From assembly GCF_019336435.1 (NCBI RefSeq), contig NZ_JAHWXQ010000002.1, positions 1,156,684 to 1,220,683 on the forward strand: 64,000 bases of DNA, written 5' to 3'. How positions within the stretch are numbered: position 1 is the first letter of the stretch; every line of letters starts with the position of its first letter. Made by a program: the position numbers and the translations under genes. Shown piece after piece: positions 8,738 through 18,094 of this stretch. The DNA is from Pontibacter populi. GTDB lineage: Bacteria > Bacteroidota > Bacteroidia > Cytophagales > Hymenobacteraceae. A model generated the notes under the pieces. That model searched no databases and was not told the origin of the DNA. It saw nothing but the letters and a program-made list of their open reading frames with translations.

Positions 8738-10084
8738 TTAGCTTGGCTGGTGCGATCTGTTGCGGTTGCCATTACTACGGCTGCTACCACTACGTTGACC
8801 TCCTCCTCCACTGCCGCCTCTATTTTGTGAGCTGGAGTTGCCGCCAGTGCTTGCGCCGGCAGGTTTGTTGCCCCAGCGGCTTCTGCCACCGTTGCCACCT
8901 TTTTTCTTTTGCTCCTTCATGGTAGATGCTGCTTCGGCAAAGTCTTTGGCAGTCATCGGGTATGGGTGGTTATCTATTACCGGAACATTCTTAGCAATAA
9001 GCTTCTGAATACTTACCAGGTACGAAGTTTCTTCGCCATCGCAAAACGAAAGCGCTGTTCCACTTGCTCCGGCACGACCGGTACGGCCAATGCGGTGCAC
9101 GTACGTTTCCGGCTCGTTTGGCAGTTCATAGTTGATCACGTGGTTCAGGTCATCCACATCAATACCACGCGCGGCGATATCGGTTGCAACTAATACACGG
9201 GTACGGCTGGCTTTAAAATTATCCAGCGCACGCACACGGGCATTCTGCGACTTGTTTCCGTGAATTGCTTCGGCCTGAACTCCGGCTTTAGCCATATCCT
9301 TCACTACTCTGTCAGCGCCATGTTTAGTTCTGGTAAATACCAGTGCACGCTCAATTTCATTGCCTTTCAGCAAATGTATCAGCAGGTTCTTCTTGTCGGC
9401 TTTCTTTACATAGTAAACTGCCTGCTTTATAGTATGTGCCGTACTTGATACCGGTGTAACTTCTACTTTAGCAGGATCAACCAGTATGTTATCCGCCAGC
9501 TTCATGATCTCCGGTGCCATCGTGGCCGAGAAGAAAAGCGACTGGCGTTTTGCCGGTATCACGTTCAATACTTTGCGTACATCATGCACAAAACCCATAT
9601 CCAGCATGCGGTCCGCTTCATCCAGTACAAAAATCTGCAAGTGACTTAAGTCTACAAACTTCTGCGCCATCAGGTCGAGTAAACGACCCGGTGTTGCTAC
9701 CAGTATGTCTACGCCTCTTTTCAGGGCTTCGGTCTGTGGGTGCTGCGATACGCCTCCAAAGATAACCGTGTGCTTGAGGCCGGTGTTGCGGCCATAAGCG
9801 CCAAAGCTTTCACCAATCTGTAGGGCAAGCTCACGGGTTGGCGTCAGTATCAGCGATTTTATAATGCGCTTGTTACGGTCCTGAGGCAAGGCATGCAGTA
9901 ACTGCAGAATCGGAATGGCAAAAGCAGCTGTTTTACCAGTACCGGTTTGCGCACAACCTAACAGGTCGCGTTTCTGAAGTATGTAAGGAATTGCTTTTTG
10001 CTGTATCGGGGTGGGGTTGGTGTATCCTTCTGTTTTAAGAGCGTTTAGGATAGGCTCTATCAGGTTCAATTCGTTAAATGTCAT
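8738..10084 (-). CDS. rhlE: DEAD-box RNA helicase (RhlE-like)
   Basis: 448 residues. Motifs in order: Q motif PTPIQQ (25-30), Walker A AQTGTGKT (45-52), PTRELA (82-87), DEAD (155-158), SAT (186-188), and motif [12 protein letters not shown] (330-339). After about residue 390 the chain becomes a low-complexity Gly/Ser/Arg/Asn tail, typical of RNA-binding extensions of RhlE-type helicases acting in ribosome assembly or RNA decay. It has its own terminator. The likely promoter is about 155 bp upstream (10239-10246), giving a long 5' leader. The RhlE assignment rather than another DEAD subfamily rests on length and tail. Confidence 0.92.
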   Translation of the reverse strand: MTFNELNLIEPILNALKTEGYTNPTPIQQKAIPYILQKRDLLGCAQTGTGKTAAFAIPILQLLHALPQDRNKRIIKSLILTPTRELALQIGESFGAYGRNTGLKHTVIFGGVSQHPQTEALKRGVDILVATPGRLLDLMAQKFVDLSHLQIFVLDEADRMLDMGFVHDVRKVLNVIPAKRQSLFFSATMAPEIMKLADNILVDPAKVEVTPVSSTAHTIKQAVYYVKKADKKNLLIHLLKGNEIERALVFTRTKHGADRVVKDMAKAGVQAEAIHGNKSQNARVRALDNFKASRTRVLVATDIAARGIDVDDLNHVINYELPNEPETYVHRIGRTGRAGASGTALSFCDGEETSYLVSIQKLIAKNVPVIDNHPYPMTAKDFAEAASTMKEQKKKGGNGGRSRWGNKPAGASTGGNSSSQNRGGSGGGGQRSGSSRSNGNRNRSHQPS

Positions 10085-10238
10085 GTAATTGGTCTTATGA
10101 TGCTGTACAGTACCATGTGTACTGGCTCAGCTTTGCCCGGGAATACATTGCATTTGCGATCAATCCCGGCGTTATTCTTTCTATCAACCTTTAAAGAGGG
10201 AGTATGGTTCTATTTGATCCATAATGATTGACAGTTTG

Positions 10239-10246
10239 CAAAGGTA
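10239..10246 (-). promoter_or_regulatory. Candidate -7 element of the helicase gene
   Basis: On the minus strand TACCTTTG, an exact TAnnTTTG match, roughly 155 bp before the helicase ATG. It implies an approximately 150-nt untranslated leader. No -33 box could be assigned. Confidence 0.4.
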
Positions 10247-10309
10247 CGCTTAAATATGGTAGCTTCCTATGCCGGCCTATTAACGTGCTTCCGCAACTAT
10301 AGTTCAGTA

Positions 10310-11056
10310 TCAGGTATGGCCTATGCGCATGGCAACCGGGAACTGCACGTCGTAGGTTCTGCCATCGGGCCAGGCTTTCTTAAATTTTTCAAGCATTTGG
10401 TCTAACGGCGAATACCCGTTTTTTTCTTTGTAATGCTGCACTGCCGACCAGGAGTTAAGATATCCCAGCAAATCGTTCAAAGTCCAGGTGACAGTTATAG
10501 CTAGCTCCGGCTTCTCTTCTATCTCTTCAAAAGGGAAAGGTATAGTGGTATAGTTTTCATCGATATAGTTGCGTTCGGTATCCCAATAGCCGTCCAGCAC
10601 ATTATGGTAGAAATCTCCTAAAACAGGGTTTACGTCCGGCGATATTCGGGGCAGGTTGTAACACCAGACCGCTATTACGGCATCCGGTTTAGTTACCCGG
10701 TAAACTTCGCGGTAAAACGCATCAAAATCAAACCAGTGGATGGCCTGCCCTACAGTAACCAGGTCGATGCTGTTATCCGGCAAATTTGTTTCTTCGGCGC
10801 GGGCAAGCAGATAATGGATGTTGTCTTTTTTGACAGCGTTATCGAGTTGCTGCTGGCTTATATCGGAAGCATAGACCAGGTGACAGCGCTCGGCCAGCTT
10901 GGCTGCTACCTGCCCGTTGCCGGTTCCGCAATCCCAGGCATTGGCATAGTGTGGTTTCAGGCTGAAGATAAAATCATACAGGGTATCCGGGTACACCGGC
11001 CGGAACTTCGCATACAGGTTTGCCTGCGCCGAAAAATTATCTTTCGCTTCTTTCAT
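10310..11056 (-). CDS. Class I SAM-dependent methyltransferase
   Basis: 248 residues. A Rossmann methyltransferase_11-type core: motif I WDCGTGNGQVAAKLAE near residue 41, the acidic strand end YASDIS, motif IV DLVTVGQAIHWFD (about 98-110) and VTKPDAVIAVWCYN. The AIHWF stretch is typical of the subgroup related to yeast trans-aconitate methyltransferase-like proteins; the actual acceptor is unknown. It follows an alpha/beta hydrolase gene with a 4-bp gap and is almost certainly co-transcribed as the second gene. No terminator was seen after it; an exact AACTATAGTT palindrome lies just past the stop (10295-10304). Confidence 0.88.
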   Translation of the reverse strand: MKEAKDNFSAQANLYAKFRPVYPDTLYDFIFSLKPHYANAWDCGTGNGQVAAKLAERCHLVYASDISQQQLDNAVKKDNIHYLLARAEETNLPDNSIDLVTVGQAIHWFDFDAFYREVYRVTKPDAVIAVWCYNLPRISPDVNPVLGDFYHNVLDGYWDTERNYIDENYTTIPFPFEEIEEKPELAITVTWTLNDLLGYLNSWSAVQHYKEKNGYSPLDQMLEKFKKAWPDGRTYDVQFPVAMRIGHT

Positions 11057-11060
11057 AGAC

Positions 11061-12062
11061 CTACTTTTTGAGGAATGACAGCAGAGGAGTTATAAATTTA
11101 TCAAAGGCTTCGATGTGCGGCATGTGCCCTACTCCTTCCAGTTCAACCAGGGTGCTGTTCTTTATCTTTTTAGCAGTGTCTTTGCCAAGTTGCGGGTAAT
11201 TACCCATTGTTGCCGCTACTTCTTTCGGAGCCAGGTTCTTGCCTAAAGCTGTGCGGTCGCGCTGCCCGATAATAAGTAAAGTCGGCATTTTTAGCTGATC
11301 GAATTCATAGAGAACAGGCTGCGTAAAGATCATATCAAATGTCAGCGCGGCATTCCAGGCAATGAGCGGGTAATTTTCGTTAATGGTCCAGCCGGCCAGC
11401 AGTTCAGCCCACTCGTCGTATTCCGGTTTCCAGTTGCCGCCATAGTAGTTTTCCAACTGGTACTTTTTAATCTTGTCGTAGTTCTGCTGCAATTCGCCTT
11501 TGTATGCCTGGTCTACTGATTGGTAAGGTGCCTTACGCTTCCAGTCTTCCAGCCCGATCGGGTTGGCGAGTATCAGTTTCTCCGTCATGTCCGGGTACAT
11601 CAGCGCAAAACGGGTGGCCACCATCCCGCCCATCGAGTGCCCCAAAACTGCTACTTTTTTAACGCCTAAGGTATCTAGTATAGCTTTGGTATTTTGTGCT
11701 AATAACTGAAAGGTATACTGCAGATGCTCTGGTTTAGAGCTTTTGCCAAACCCGATCTGGTCGGGGATAATAACACGGTAACCCGCTTTCGATAGAGCTT
11801 CAGCAGTTTGCTTCCAGTAAGCACCGTTGAAGTTTTTGCCATGCAGTAACATCACAGTTTTGCCATTTGCCTTTGCCGGTTTCACATCCATGTAAGCCAT
11901 GCGCAGGTTCTGCTTTTGTACGGTAAGCGGCAGGTACTTGACAGGAAATGGGTATGTATAGTTCTCCAGGTTAATGTCCAGGTTTTTGAGCTTTTGCTGC
12001 TGGGCTATAGTTGGTAACTGCAACAACAAAATGGCAAGTAGAAGTAAAGCGGTTCTTCTCAT
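11061..12062 (-). CDS. Exported alpha/beta hydrolase
   Basis: 333 residues. An N-terminal signal peptide (hydrophobic run ending near residue 20 at TIAQQQ) points to periplasmic or outer-membrane location. Alpha/beta hydrolase fold: MLLHGKNFNGAYWK (oxyanion region), nucleophile elbow GHSMGG with its central Ser, and a late GVGHMPHIE carrying the catalytic His; the acid is probably in IIGQRDRT. The preference could be esterase, lipase or epoxide-hydrolase-like. First gene of a two-gene unit with the methyltransferase 4 bp downstream. Confidence 0.88.
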   Translation of the reverse strand: MRRTALLLLAILLLQLPTIAQQQKLKNLDINLENYTYPFPVKYLPLTVQKQNLRMAYMDVKPAKANGKTVMLLHGKNFNGAYWKQTAEALSKAGYRVIIPDQIGFGKSSKPEHLQYTFQLLAQNTKAILDTLGVKKVAVLGHSMGGMVATRFALMYPDMTEKLILANPIGLEDWKRKAPYQSVDQAYKGELQQNYDKIKKYQLENYYGGNWKPEYDEWAELLAGWTINENYPLIAWNAALTFDMIFTQPVLYEFDQLKMPTLLIIGQRDRTALGKNLAPKEVAATMGNYPQLGKDTAKKIKNSTLVELEGVGHMPHIEAFDKFITPLLSFLKK

Positions 12063-12530
12063 TTCTGATCAGTTTTAGATATTAATCTATACGGAAGCTG
12101 AATTTGGATTGTATAGATTATCAGAACTGCGAATCTCAGGATTTGTTTTAGAACTGAGATTTTTAAGACTTGATAGATTTTAGGAAGAGGCTGAGTTGAT
12201 ATCTATAGTTAGAAAGATCTATAGTTATAGTAATTATCATGGCGCGAGCGTCTTCGCTCGTGTCGACTATAGTTTGGCCTCTGGCCCAGTCAGATTATAA
12301 ATCCAATTTTATAGACAAGACACGAATTACAGATTTGCATTAGCACGGTTTAGACCAAACTATAGTCGAGCGGCCATCGCTGAGCTTGCTTTTTCAAAGC
12401 AAAGCAAGTTGAAAACTTGCTCCCATACACAGCCACAAGTTACGCTGAAGCTAAACTTGCGGCAGAAGCGTCCTTCGGCTCATCTCGAATAATCCCTTTA
12501 ATAACTGCCCAATCCCGGTTCATACAAACA
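12063..12530. repeat. Intergenic region with hairpin repeats, no gene seen
   Basis: About 470 bp without a credible gene. It carries the CGAGCG/CGCTCG hairpin (12242-12262) that also occurs at 539-561, a GCAAGTT-GAAA-AACTTGC hairpin (about 12405-12423) with a relative near 23295-23312, and several CTATAGTT motifs. These are the same block types as in the composite repeats, but scattered. Confidence 0.6.
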
Positions 12531-12565
12531 AAAAACGCCCGGCCTTATAGAGACCGGGCGTTTTT
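12531..12565 (-). terminator. Terminator of the first desaturase gene
   Basis: 12-bp perfect stem AAAAACGCCCGG (12531-12542) with CCGGGCGTTTTT (12554-12565), 20 bp past the stop, directly followed by AAACTATAG. Confidence 0.85.
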
Positions 12566-12585
12566 AAACTATAGCTAAAGGCTAA

Positions 12586-13704
12586 TTAAGCCATTACTTC
12601 ATTCAGGTTAGGTAACTGCAGTCTGCCAAAGCGGTGCAGCGTGTTCAAATGCGAGCGCACGGCTTGCATAAAGGTTTTGCTCTCAATATAAGTGAGGTTA
12701 AATTCTGAGGCGGTTTGCTTGACAATGTCTGCAATGGCCGGGTAGTGCACGTGACTGATGCGCGGGAACAAATGGTGCTCGATCTGGAAATTCAGTCCGC
12801 CAACGTACCACGATAACCACTTGCTCTTGCGGGCGAAATTCGCGGTAGTGTTCAATTGATGGATCGCCCAGTCATTCTCTATAACACCGGTTTCACTTGG
12901 CAGCGGATGGGTAGTTCCCTCAACCGTGTGCGCCAACTGGAAAACAGTAGAAAGAATGATACCGACTGTAAAGTGCATCACCATAAAACCAAGTAAAACC
13001 TCCCAGAAAGGTATACCGAAAATGAGCGTCGGAGCTACCAGGATTGAGAAGAAGTATAGTATTTTAAAAGCTACAATTTTAATAAAAGCAACTGTGTTTT
13101 CTGACCCGGAACTAGCATTTACCCCGCTTTTGATGTACTTGAAAAACTGTATGAAATCTTTTAGAGTTACCCAGTAAAGCGTGAGCAATCCGTAAAAGAA
13201 CAAAGCGTATGCCCACTGCAACCTGTGAATGAATTTCACTTTTGTATGTGGAGAAAAACGCAGCACGACCATATCATCAATGTCTTCGTCCATCTCCACC
13301 ACATTGGTATAAGTATGGTGCAAGATGTTGTGTTGCAATCTCCAGTTAAAGGCTGAAGCACCCAACAGGTTCACGGAGTGCGCCATCAGGTAGTTCATGG
13401 TTTTGCTATTGGAAAAAGCACCGTGATTGGCATCGTGCATCACACTCATGGCTACACCGGCCGCGCCTATACCCATCACAATCCAAAGCCCCAGACTTAT
13501 TGCTATATGCGGCGTAAAAGTGAGCAGGACCGCAAACGGAACTACATAGAGTAAAAGCAGCACAATGCTCTTTACCATGATGCTGGTGTTACCGTATTTT
13601 GGTAGTTTATTCTCTGAAAAATAAGCGTCCACACGTTTGCGGAGCGTCGGGAAAAACAGACTCTTGTCTTTGTTAACGAATTTTACTTTGCCTTTAAGCT
13701 TCAT
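12586..13704 (-). CDS. Membrane fatty acid desaturase (paralogue A)
   Basis: 372 residues, membrane-bound di-iron desaturase. The three histidine boxes are intact: HDANH, HNILHH and QIEHH (the Q-x-x-HH form typical of front-end/linoleoyl-CoA-type desaturases). Hydrophobic pairs flank the boxes around residues 45-85 and 150-260. It has no fused cytochrome b5 domain. The position of the double bond introduced cannot be predicted. Strongly similar over its full length to paralogue B 222 bp upstream, including the N-terminal KVKFVNKDKSLFF and C-terminal LHRFGRL motifs, so the pair is a tandem duplication. Confidence 0.92.
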   Translation of the reverse strand: MKLKGKVKFVNKDKSLFFPTLRKRVDAYFSENKLPKYGNTSIMVKSIVLLLLYVVPFAVLLTFTPHIAISLGLWIVMGIGAAGVAMSVMHDANHGAFSNSKTMNYLMAHSVNLLGASAFNWRLQHNILHHTYTNVVEMDEDIDDMVVLRFSPHTKVKFIHRLQWAYALFFYGLLTLYWVTLKDFIQFFKYIKSGVNASSGSENTVAFIKIVAFKILYFFSILVAPTLIFGIPFWEVLLGFMVMHFTVGIILSTVFQLAHTVEGTTHPLPSETGVIENDWAIHQLNTTANFARKSKWLSWYVGGLNFQIEHHLFPRISHVHYPAIADIVKQTASEFNLTYIESKTFMQAVRSHLNTLHRFGRLQLPNLNEVMA

Positions 13705-13874
13705 TTAATCTACTTGATAATCTAAAAAGTACGCACATTCCAAAAGCTGTTTTACGACTCAGCGAGACTCTGTGGTTACGCCAGCTTAACTAAAAACAGG
13801 TTGTATCCCTTTCTGTTTCTCTAAATAGAGACTTTGAGATGATACAATAAGCACGGATCTACGCAATTGGGGTG

Positions 13875-13882
13875 CAAATATA
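13875..13882 (-). promoter_or_regulatory. Candidate -7 element for desaturase A
   Basis: Minus strand TATATTTG, an exact TAnnTTTG match, between the two desaturase genes and about 170 bp before the paralogue A start. It suggests the paralogues can be transcribed separately. No -33 box assigned. Confidence 0.35.
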
Positions 13883-13926
13883 AAGGGGGAACGGGATAAA
13901 TCAGCTTTCAGCAACTATTTCATTTT

Positions 13927-15039
13927 TTAGCCGATAGCTTCGTTCAAACTCGGTAGCCTTCCAAAGCGGTGAAGTGTAGCAATATGTGAGCGCACAGCTT
14001 GTCCGAATGTTTCATTCTCCATGTACGGGATGCCAAATTCGGCTGCTGTTTCTTTCACAATACCAGCAATCGCCGGATAGTGCACATGGCACACACGCGG
14101 AAACAGATGGTGCTCGATCTGGAAGTTCAGGCCACCCACGTACCACGACAAGATCTTATTGTGACGGGAGAAGTTAACGGTCGTATTCATTTGATGAATA
14201 GCCCAGTCGTTCTCAATAATACCATGCTCGTCTGGCCTCGGGTGGGTAGTACCTTCTACCGTGTGCGCCAACTGGAACACGACAGTCAGGATGATACCTG
14301 CCACAAAGTGCATTAACAAAAAGCCAAGCAGCACCTGTAAAAACGGAATCCCGAAGAACAGTGTCGGCACCCCGAAAATCACAAAAAAGTATACAGCTTT
14401 CATGGCCACCAGTTTGGCAAACCAGAATCTGTTCTCAGCGGTTGTGTTGTTGTTTACACCGTTCTTTTTGAAGAGCGCATACTGCACAAAATCTTTTGCA
14501 ACCACCCAATAAAGCGTAAGCAAACCATAAAAGGCGAAAGCGTATATCCATTGTATTTTATGGAAGAACTTCACTTTTGAATGAGGATTAAAACGCAGCA
14601 CCAGTCTGTCCTGTATGTCTTCGTCCATCTCCACCACATTGGTATAAGTATGGTGCAGAATGTTATGTTGCAGTTTCCAGTTAAAAGCAGAGCCTCCCAC
14701 TAAATTTAAGGTATGGCCCATCAGGTCGTTTACACGCTTGCTTTTAGAAAAAGCACCATGGTTGGCGTCGTGCATAATACTCATGCCTATACCTGCTACG
14801 CCCAGGCCCATCACAAACCACAGCAGCAAACTAAGCGGATAAGCCGGTTGAAAGGCGAGCAGCGCTAAAAATGGTAAAAAGTAGACTAACAGCAGCACCA
14901 CACTTTTCACTTTCATGGTTGTGTTGGCGGTAGTCGGAATATTATTTTCGGCGAAGTAGGCATCTACCCGTTTGCGGAGTGTAGCAAAAAAGAGGCTCTT
15001 GTCTTTGTTGACAAACTTGACTTTGCTTTGCAGCTTCAT
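13927..15039 (-). CDS. Membrane fatty acid desaturase (paralogue B)
   Basis: 370 residues. Histidine boxes HDANH (90-94), HNILHH (125-130) and QIEHH near residue 315, identical in layout to paralogue A. The second box is followed by the shared TYTNVVEMDEDI segment. Differences cluster in the transmembrane stretches and in the central soluble loop (about 185-205), so substrate or regiospecificity may have diverged. Upstream gene of the tandem pair. The start is fixed by alignment of the KLQSKVKFVNKDKSLFF N-terminus with its paralogue. No terminator is visible in the 222 bp between them. Confidence 0.92.
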   Translation of the reverse strand: MKLQSKVKFVNKDKSLFFATLRKRVDAYFAENNIPTTANTTMKVKSVVLLLVYFLPFLALLAFQPAYPLSLLLWFVMGLGVAGIGMSIMHDANHGAFSKSKRVNDLMGHTLNLVGGSAFNWKLQHNILHHTYTNVVEMDEDIQDRLVLRFNPHSKVKFFHKIQWIYAFAFYGLLTLYWVVAKDFVQYALFKKNGVNNNTTAENRFWFAKLVAMKAVYFFVIFGVPTLFFGIPFLQVLLGFLLMHFVAGIILTVVFQLAHTVEGTTHPRPDEHGIIENDWAIHQMNTTVNFSRHNKILSWYVGGLNFQIEHHLFPRVCHVHYPAIAGIVKETAAEFGIPYMENETFGQAVRSHIATLHRFGRLPSLNEAIG

Positions 15040-15275
15040 AGTTCTATAGTTGTGTGCTATCGAAATTCACACAGCGAATCAGAAACTCAAAGGTGAATTG
15101 CGATAATTGAAATGCAAACGTGCCTGTGCAACGCTTACTATAGTTAACCAAAGTAGTTACAGCTTCAAATTTTACCGCCCTTTACTTTGTAATAGTATGC
15201 AAGGTAACTATAAATAGGAGAAATCTGACTAATGCACCTAAAACTGGCATTCGGACTATAACCTTTCCACGAAGC

Positions 15276-15319
15276 TTATAGTTCAGGCAAGGCTTTTTAG
15301 CGGCTTGCCTGAACTATAA
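15276..15319 (-). terminator. Terminator of the Bcr/CflA gene, built on the palindrome half-site
   Basis: Perfect 16-bp stem TTATAGTTCAGGCAAG (15276-15291) with its complement (15304-15319) and a 12-nt loop. The outer part of the stem is the TATAGTT half of the iterated palindrome. Together with promoter DNA of desaturase B it fills the 301-bp gap 15040-15340, in which no gene is seen. Confidence 0.75.
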
Positions 15320-15340
15320 AACGCTGCTTAAAACTGTTTA

Positions 15341-16555
15341 CTATACATCGTATAGTTGCGTGGCAACTGCTTTACGCGCGCTACGCCGGGCAGTTAAAAG
15401 AAAAACCAGGCTTAATGTAGCTAAAGTTGCCATAACACCCGTCATAGGTACCATGGTCCGGTTGTGCAGGTAACTAACTAAAGCTGATGCCAGTGCCCCT
15501 GTGCCCATCTGCAAACTACCCAGAATAGCCGAAGCACTACCCGCATTTTTAGTGAACGGCGACATGGCCAACGCTGACGCATTCGGGTTGATGATGCCCA
15601 GGCTGAACATAAATATGAAAAGCAATGCCAGTGTACCCAGCGCACTTAAACTGCCCGTAACACTACCAAACACCAGCGCAATAGCTGCAACAAACTGAAT
15701 AAACCCAATTTTTAAGGTAAGCTGCTTACTTGTACTTCGGCGCAGCAGCAACCTGTTAACCTGGCTGCCAAGGATGTACCCGGCTGCATTCATGGCGAAA
15801 GCAATACCATACTGCGTGTCGGTCAAGCCAAAGTGCTCCATAAACACATACGGCGAGCCCGAAATGTAAGCAAACATACCTGCCGCAGCCAGACTCCCCG
15901 AAACGGCATATGTCAAAAATGTTCGCTCTCTGAAAACCAGACTGAAATCGCGGAGTATGAACCTGGGTTTAAGCGAAATGGATGCATCTGCTCCCCTGCT
16001 TTCGGGCAACAACCGCGCTACTGCAAAAAGAACCGCTGCGGCTATAGTTGCCAGTACTACAAATATGTATTGCCAGCCCAGGTGTGCTGTAACATAGCCG
16101 CCTATAGTTGGCGCAATAATCGGAGCTACCCCCATCACCAGCATCAGTGTAGAAAACACGTTTGGTATATCCTTCAATGGGAAGAGGTCGCGTACCATGG
16201 CCCGGCTGGCTACCATACCCACACAGCCACCCAGCGCAAGCAGCAGACGCAACCCGATCAGCCATTCCACCGACGGCGCCAGCGCACAACCCAGCGAAGC
16301 CAGCACAAAAATGCTCAGGCCAATTATCAGCGGCTTTTTACGTCCGAACCTGTCTATTAAAGGGCCATAGATCAGTTGCCCCACGGCTATACCAATAAAG
16401 TAACTTGTAAGCGACAACCCCACATGGGCTATATCGGTTTTAAGGTCTTTGGCAATGGCCGGGAAGCCCGGCAAATACATATCAATAGCAAAAGGGCCAA
16501 CCGCTGCCAGCGCACCCAGTACCAGTATTATAGTTCTGTATTGTTTTTTAGTCAT
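15341..16555 (-). CDS. Multidrug efflux MFS transporter, Bcr/CflA family
   Basis: 404 residues, 12 predicted membrane helices, the usual length for drug:H+ antiporters of the inner membrane. Seen: GPFAIDMYLPGFPAIAKDL at the N-terminus (Bcr/CflA hallmark), the MFS loop 2-3 motif GPLIDRFGRKKPL (about residues 64-76), and motif C-like GVAPIIAPTIGGY in helix 5. Specific drug unknown; relatives export bicyclomycin, chloramphenicol or sulfonamides. Expressed alone, between two terminators. Confidence 0.92.
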   Translation of the reverse strand: MTKKQYRTIILVLGALAAVGPFAIDMYLPGFPAIAKDLKTDIAHVGLSLTSYFIGIAVGQLIYGPLIDRFGRKKPLIIGLSIFVLASLGCALAPSVEWLIGLRLLLALGGCVGMVASRAMVRDLFPLKDIPNVFSTLMLVMGVAPIIAPTIGGYVTAHLGWQYIFVVLATIAAAVLFAVARLLPESRGADASISLKPRFILRDFSLVFRERTFLTYAVSGSLAAAGMFAYISGSPYVFMEHFGLTDTQYGIAFAMNAAGYILGSQVNRLLLRRSTSKQLTLKIGFIQFVAAIALVFGSVTGSLSALGTLALLFIFMFSLGIINPNASALAMSPFTKNAGSASAILGSLQMGTGALASALVSYLHNRTMVPMTGVMATLATLSLVFLLTARRSARKAVATQLYDV

Positions 16556-16582
16556 GTAAGATGGCAGATGCCAGGAAAAAAC

Positions 16583-16624
16583 GAAAGCGCAAACTTAACT
16601 CATTGAGCTAAGCTTTGCGCTTTC
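16583..16624 (-). terminator. Terminator of the NAD(P)-binding protein gene
   Basis: Long near-perfect stem (16583-16601 with 16605-16624, one bulge) around GAAAGCGCAAA/TTTGCGCTTTC, followed on the minus strand by a run of six U. Confidence 0.8.
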
Positions 16625-16642
16625 AGAAAGTATAATTTTATT

Positions 16643-17287
16643 TTAATAACCGATCGTAAAACGCTGACGGATAAACTGTGGTTTTTCCAGTTCGTCTAGC
16701 ACAGCAACTGCATAGTCTTCGTAAGAAATGTTGCTTTCGCCTTTTTCGTTCATTACAGGATTTTCTGTACCCAACCGGAATTTACCGGTACGTTCGCCCG
16801 GCCCGATCATAAAGGCAGGACTGAAGAAAGTCCACTCCAGGTCTTTTTCCTGCTGGTAAACTTTTAGCGAATCGCGCTGTGCTGAGGCACCTTCTTTCCA
16901 GTCAGCCGGAAAATCCGGGGTATCTACGGCCTGCACGCCAGGGGCAACATACAAACTACCGGCACCGCCGACGTTTAATACACGCTTAACACCTGCTTTT
17001 TTGGCTGCCTTTATAACTGCTTCAGCAACCTTATTATGGCTCGAGTAATCTGTACCAGGCCCCCAACCAGAACTATAAGATACCACTACGGCATCCTGTC
17101 CTTCTATTTTAGCGGCAAGATCATCTGCATCCAGTGCATCGCCTTTTGTAACTACCAGGCTTTCATTTTCTAATGTAAGCTTAGACGGGTCCCGAACTAT
17201 AGCTGTTACTTCGTGGCCCCTGCTCAGTGCTTCGTGGGTAATACGGCTTCCAACATTTCCGCTGGCTCCTATAATGGCTATTTTCAT
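16643..17287 (-). CDS. NAD(P)-binding atypical short-chain reductase
   Basis: 214 residues. N-terminal Rossmann motif IAIIGASGNVGSRI (3-16), then the NADP-preferring-looking IVRDPSKL and GDALDADDL, the pattern of NAD(P)H-binding NmrA/YwnB-like proteins related to biliverdin reductase B and flavin reductases. GGAGSLYVAPG follows in the middle. There is no classical Tyr-x-x-x-Lys SDR pair, so the reaction cannot be named; relatives are redox sensors or quinone/flavin reductases. The region between it and the acetyltransferase gene upstream holds an 18-bp perfect palindrome (17337-17354). Confidence 0.85.
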   Translation of the reverse strand: MKIAIIGASGNVGSRITHEALSRGHEVTAIVRDPSKLTLENESLVVTKGDALDADDLAAKIEGQDAVVVSYSSGWGPGTDYSSHNKVAEAVIKAAKKAGVKRVLNVGGAGSLYVAPGVQAVDTPDFPADWKEGASAQRDSLKVYQQEKDLEWTFFSPAFMIGPGERTGKFRLGTENPVMNEKGESNISYEDYAVAVLDELEKPQFIRQRFTIGY

Positions 17288-17336
17288 GGTTTTATGCAGT
17301 TTTAGAGTTTCGATGACATTGTTATATAACAGCTAG

Positions 17337-17354
17337 CCTGAACTATAGTTCAGG
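17337..17354. repeat. 18-bp perfect palindrome centred on AACTATAGTT
   Basis: CCTG-AACTATAGTT-CAGG is self-complementary over all 18 positions. It lies alone in the 79-bp gap between two minus-strand genes, 13 bp past the acetyltransferase stop. It could act as a terminator or processing hairpin or as a protein-binding site. Confidence 0.7.
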
Positions 17355-17366
17355 ATTTCGTGCCAC

Positions 17367-17894
17367 TTATTTTAACTCCTTTTCCAGGATCACCATGCCA
17401 CGGTATTCCGGCTTCATGGTTTCAAAGTCTAACCTGTAAGTACCGCAGTGGGTATAGCCATTCTGTTCATAAAACCGGATGGCATCATGGCTGCTGTCCA
17501 TGGCTTTCAGCCAGATAACTTTCTTATTTCTTTCCCTGGCAAACTGATCTGTAAACGCAACTACCTTCTTTCCAATTCCTTTTCCGGAGGCTGCTTTTGT
17601 AAGGTAGATCCGCTCCAGTTCCAGGGCATCTTCCGAACTATAGTTTTCCAATGCTTTATCGATATTTAGTTTAAGGAAGCCTACCAGCTCATTATCGGCA
17701 TGGATCAGGAAAAAGGCAGCATTATCATCTTCCAGCTCCTTTTTTAAAGCGGCATCACTAAAGCTGCGCTCAATGTACCAGGCACCGCCATCGTGCCATA
17801 AGTGCAGGTAATGATCGCCGTAGGAATTAAGGGCAATGTCCTGCAGGGTGTGCAGGTCAGAAATGGTGCAGGGAACTATAGTAACAGTTGCCAT
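17367..17894 (-). CDS. GNAT family N-acetyltransferase
   Basis: 175 residues from the ATG at 17894. The frame stays open 40 codons further, but that stretch is Cys/Phe-rich and unlike the family, while MATVTIVPCTISDL is a typical GNAT N-terminus. The acetyl-CoA motif is AASGKGIGKKVVAFT (about 110-124, R/Q-x-x-G-x-G/A type), preceded by LELERIYL and followed by IRFYEQNGY. The acceptor is unknown. The palindrome at 17636-17645 is read Asn-Tyr-Ser here. Confidence 0.87.
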   Translation of the reverse strand: MATVTIVPCTISDLHTLQDIALNSYGDHYLHLWHDGGAWYIERSFSDAALKKELEDDNAAFFLIHADNELVGFLKLNIDKALENYSSEDALELERIYLTKAASGKGIGKKVVAFTDQFARERNKKVIWLKAMDSSHDAIRFYEQNGYTHCGTYRLDFETMKPEYRGMVILEKELK

Positions 17895-18094
17895 AGAAAA
17901 GCATAAGTATGAAACGGATGTAAAAGTACAGTACTTTGGAGCAAGGGTAAAGCATAAACCGAATTTTATAGTACAATAAATACTTGCGCGTAAAACAAGC
18001 TGATACCATTGCATTGCTTTTTACCAACTCCCGGTCATCTGCCTAAACCCCTGAAATACACAATCGTAGAATAGTTAAATAAACTTGTATTGAT

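Noticed and set aside
17895..18014. 40-residue N-terminal extension of the acetyltransferase at 17367
   Set aside because: Cys/Phe-rich and unlike the family; the internal ATG gives a normal GNAT start.
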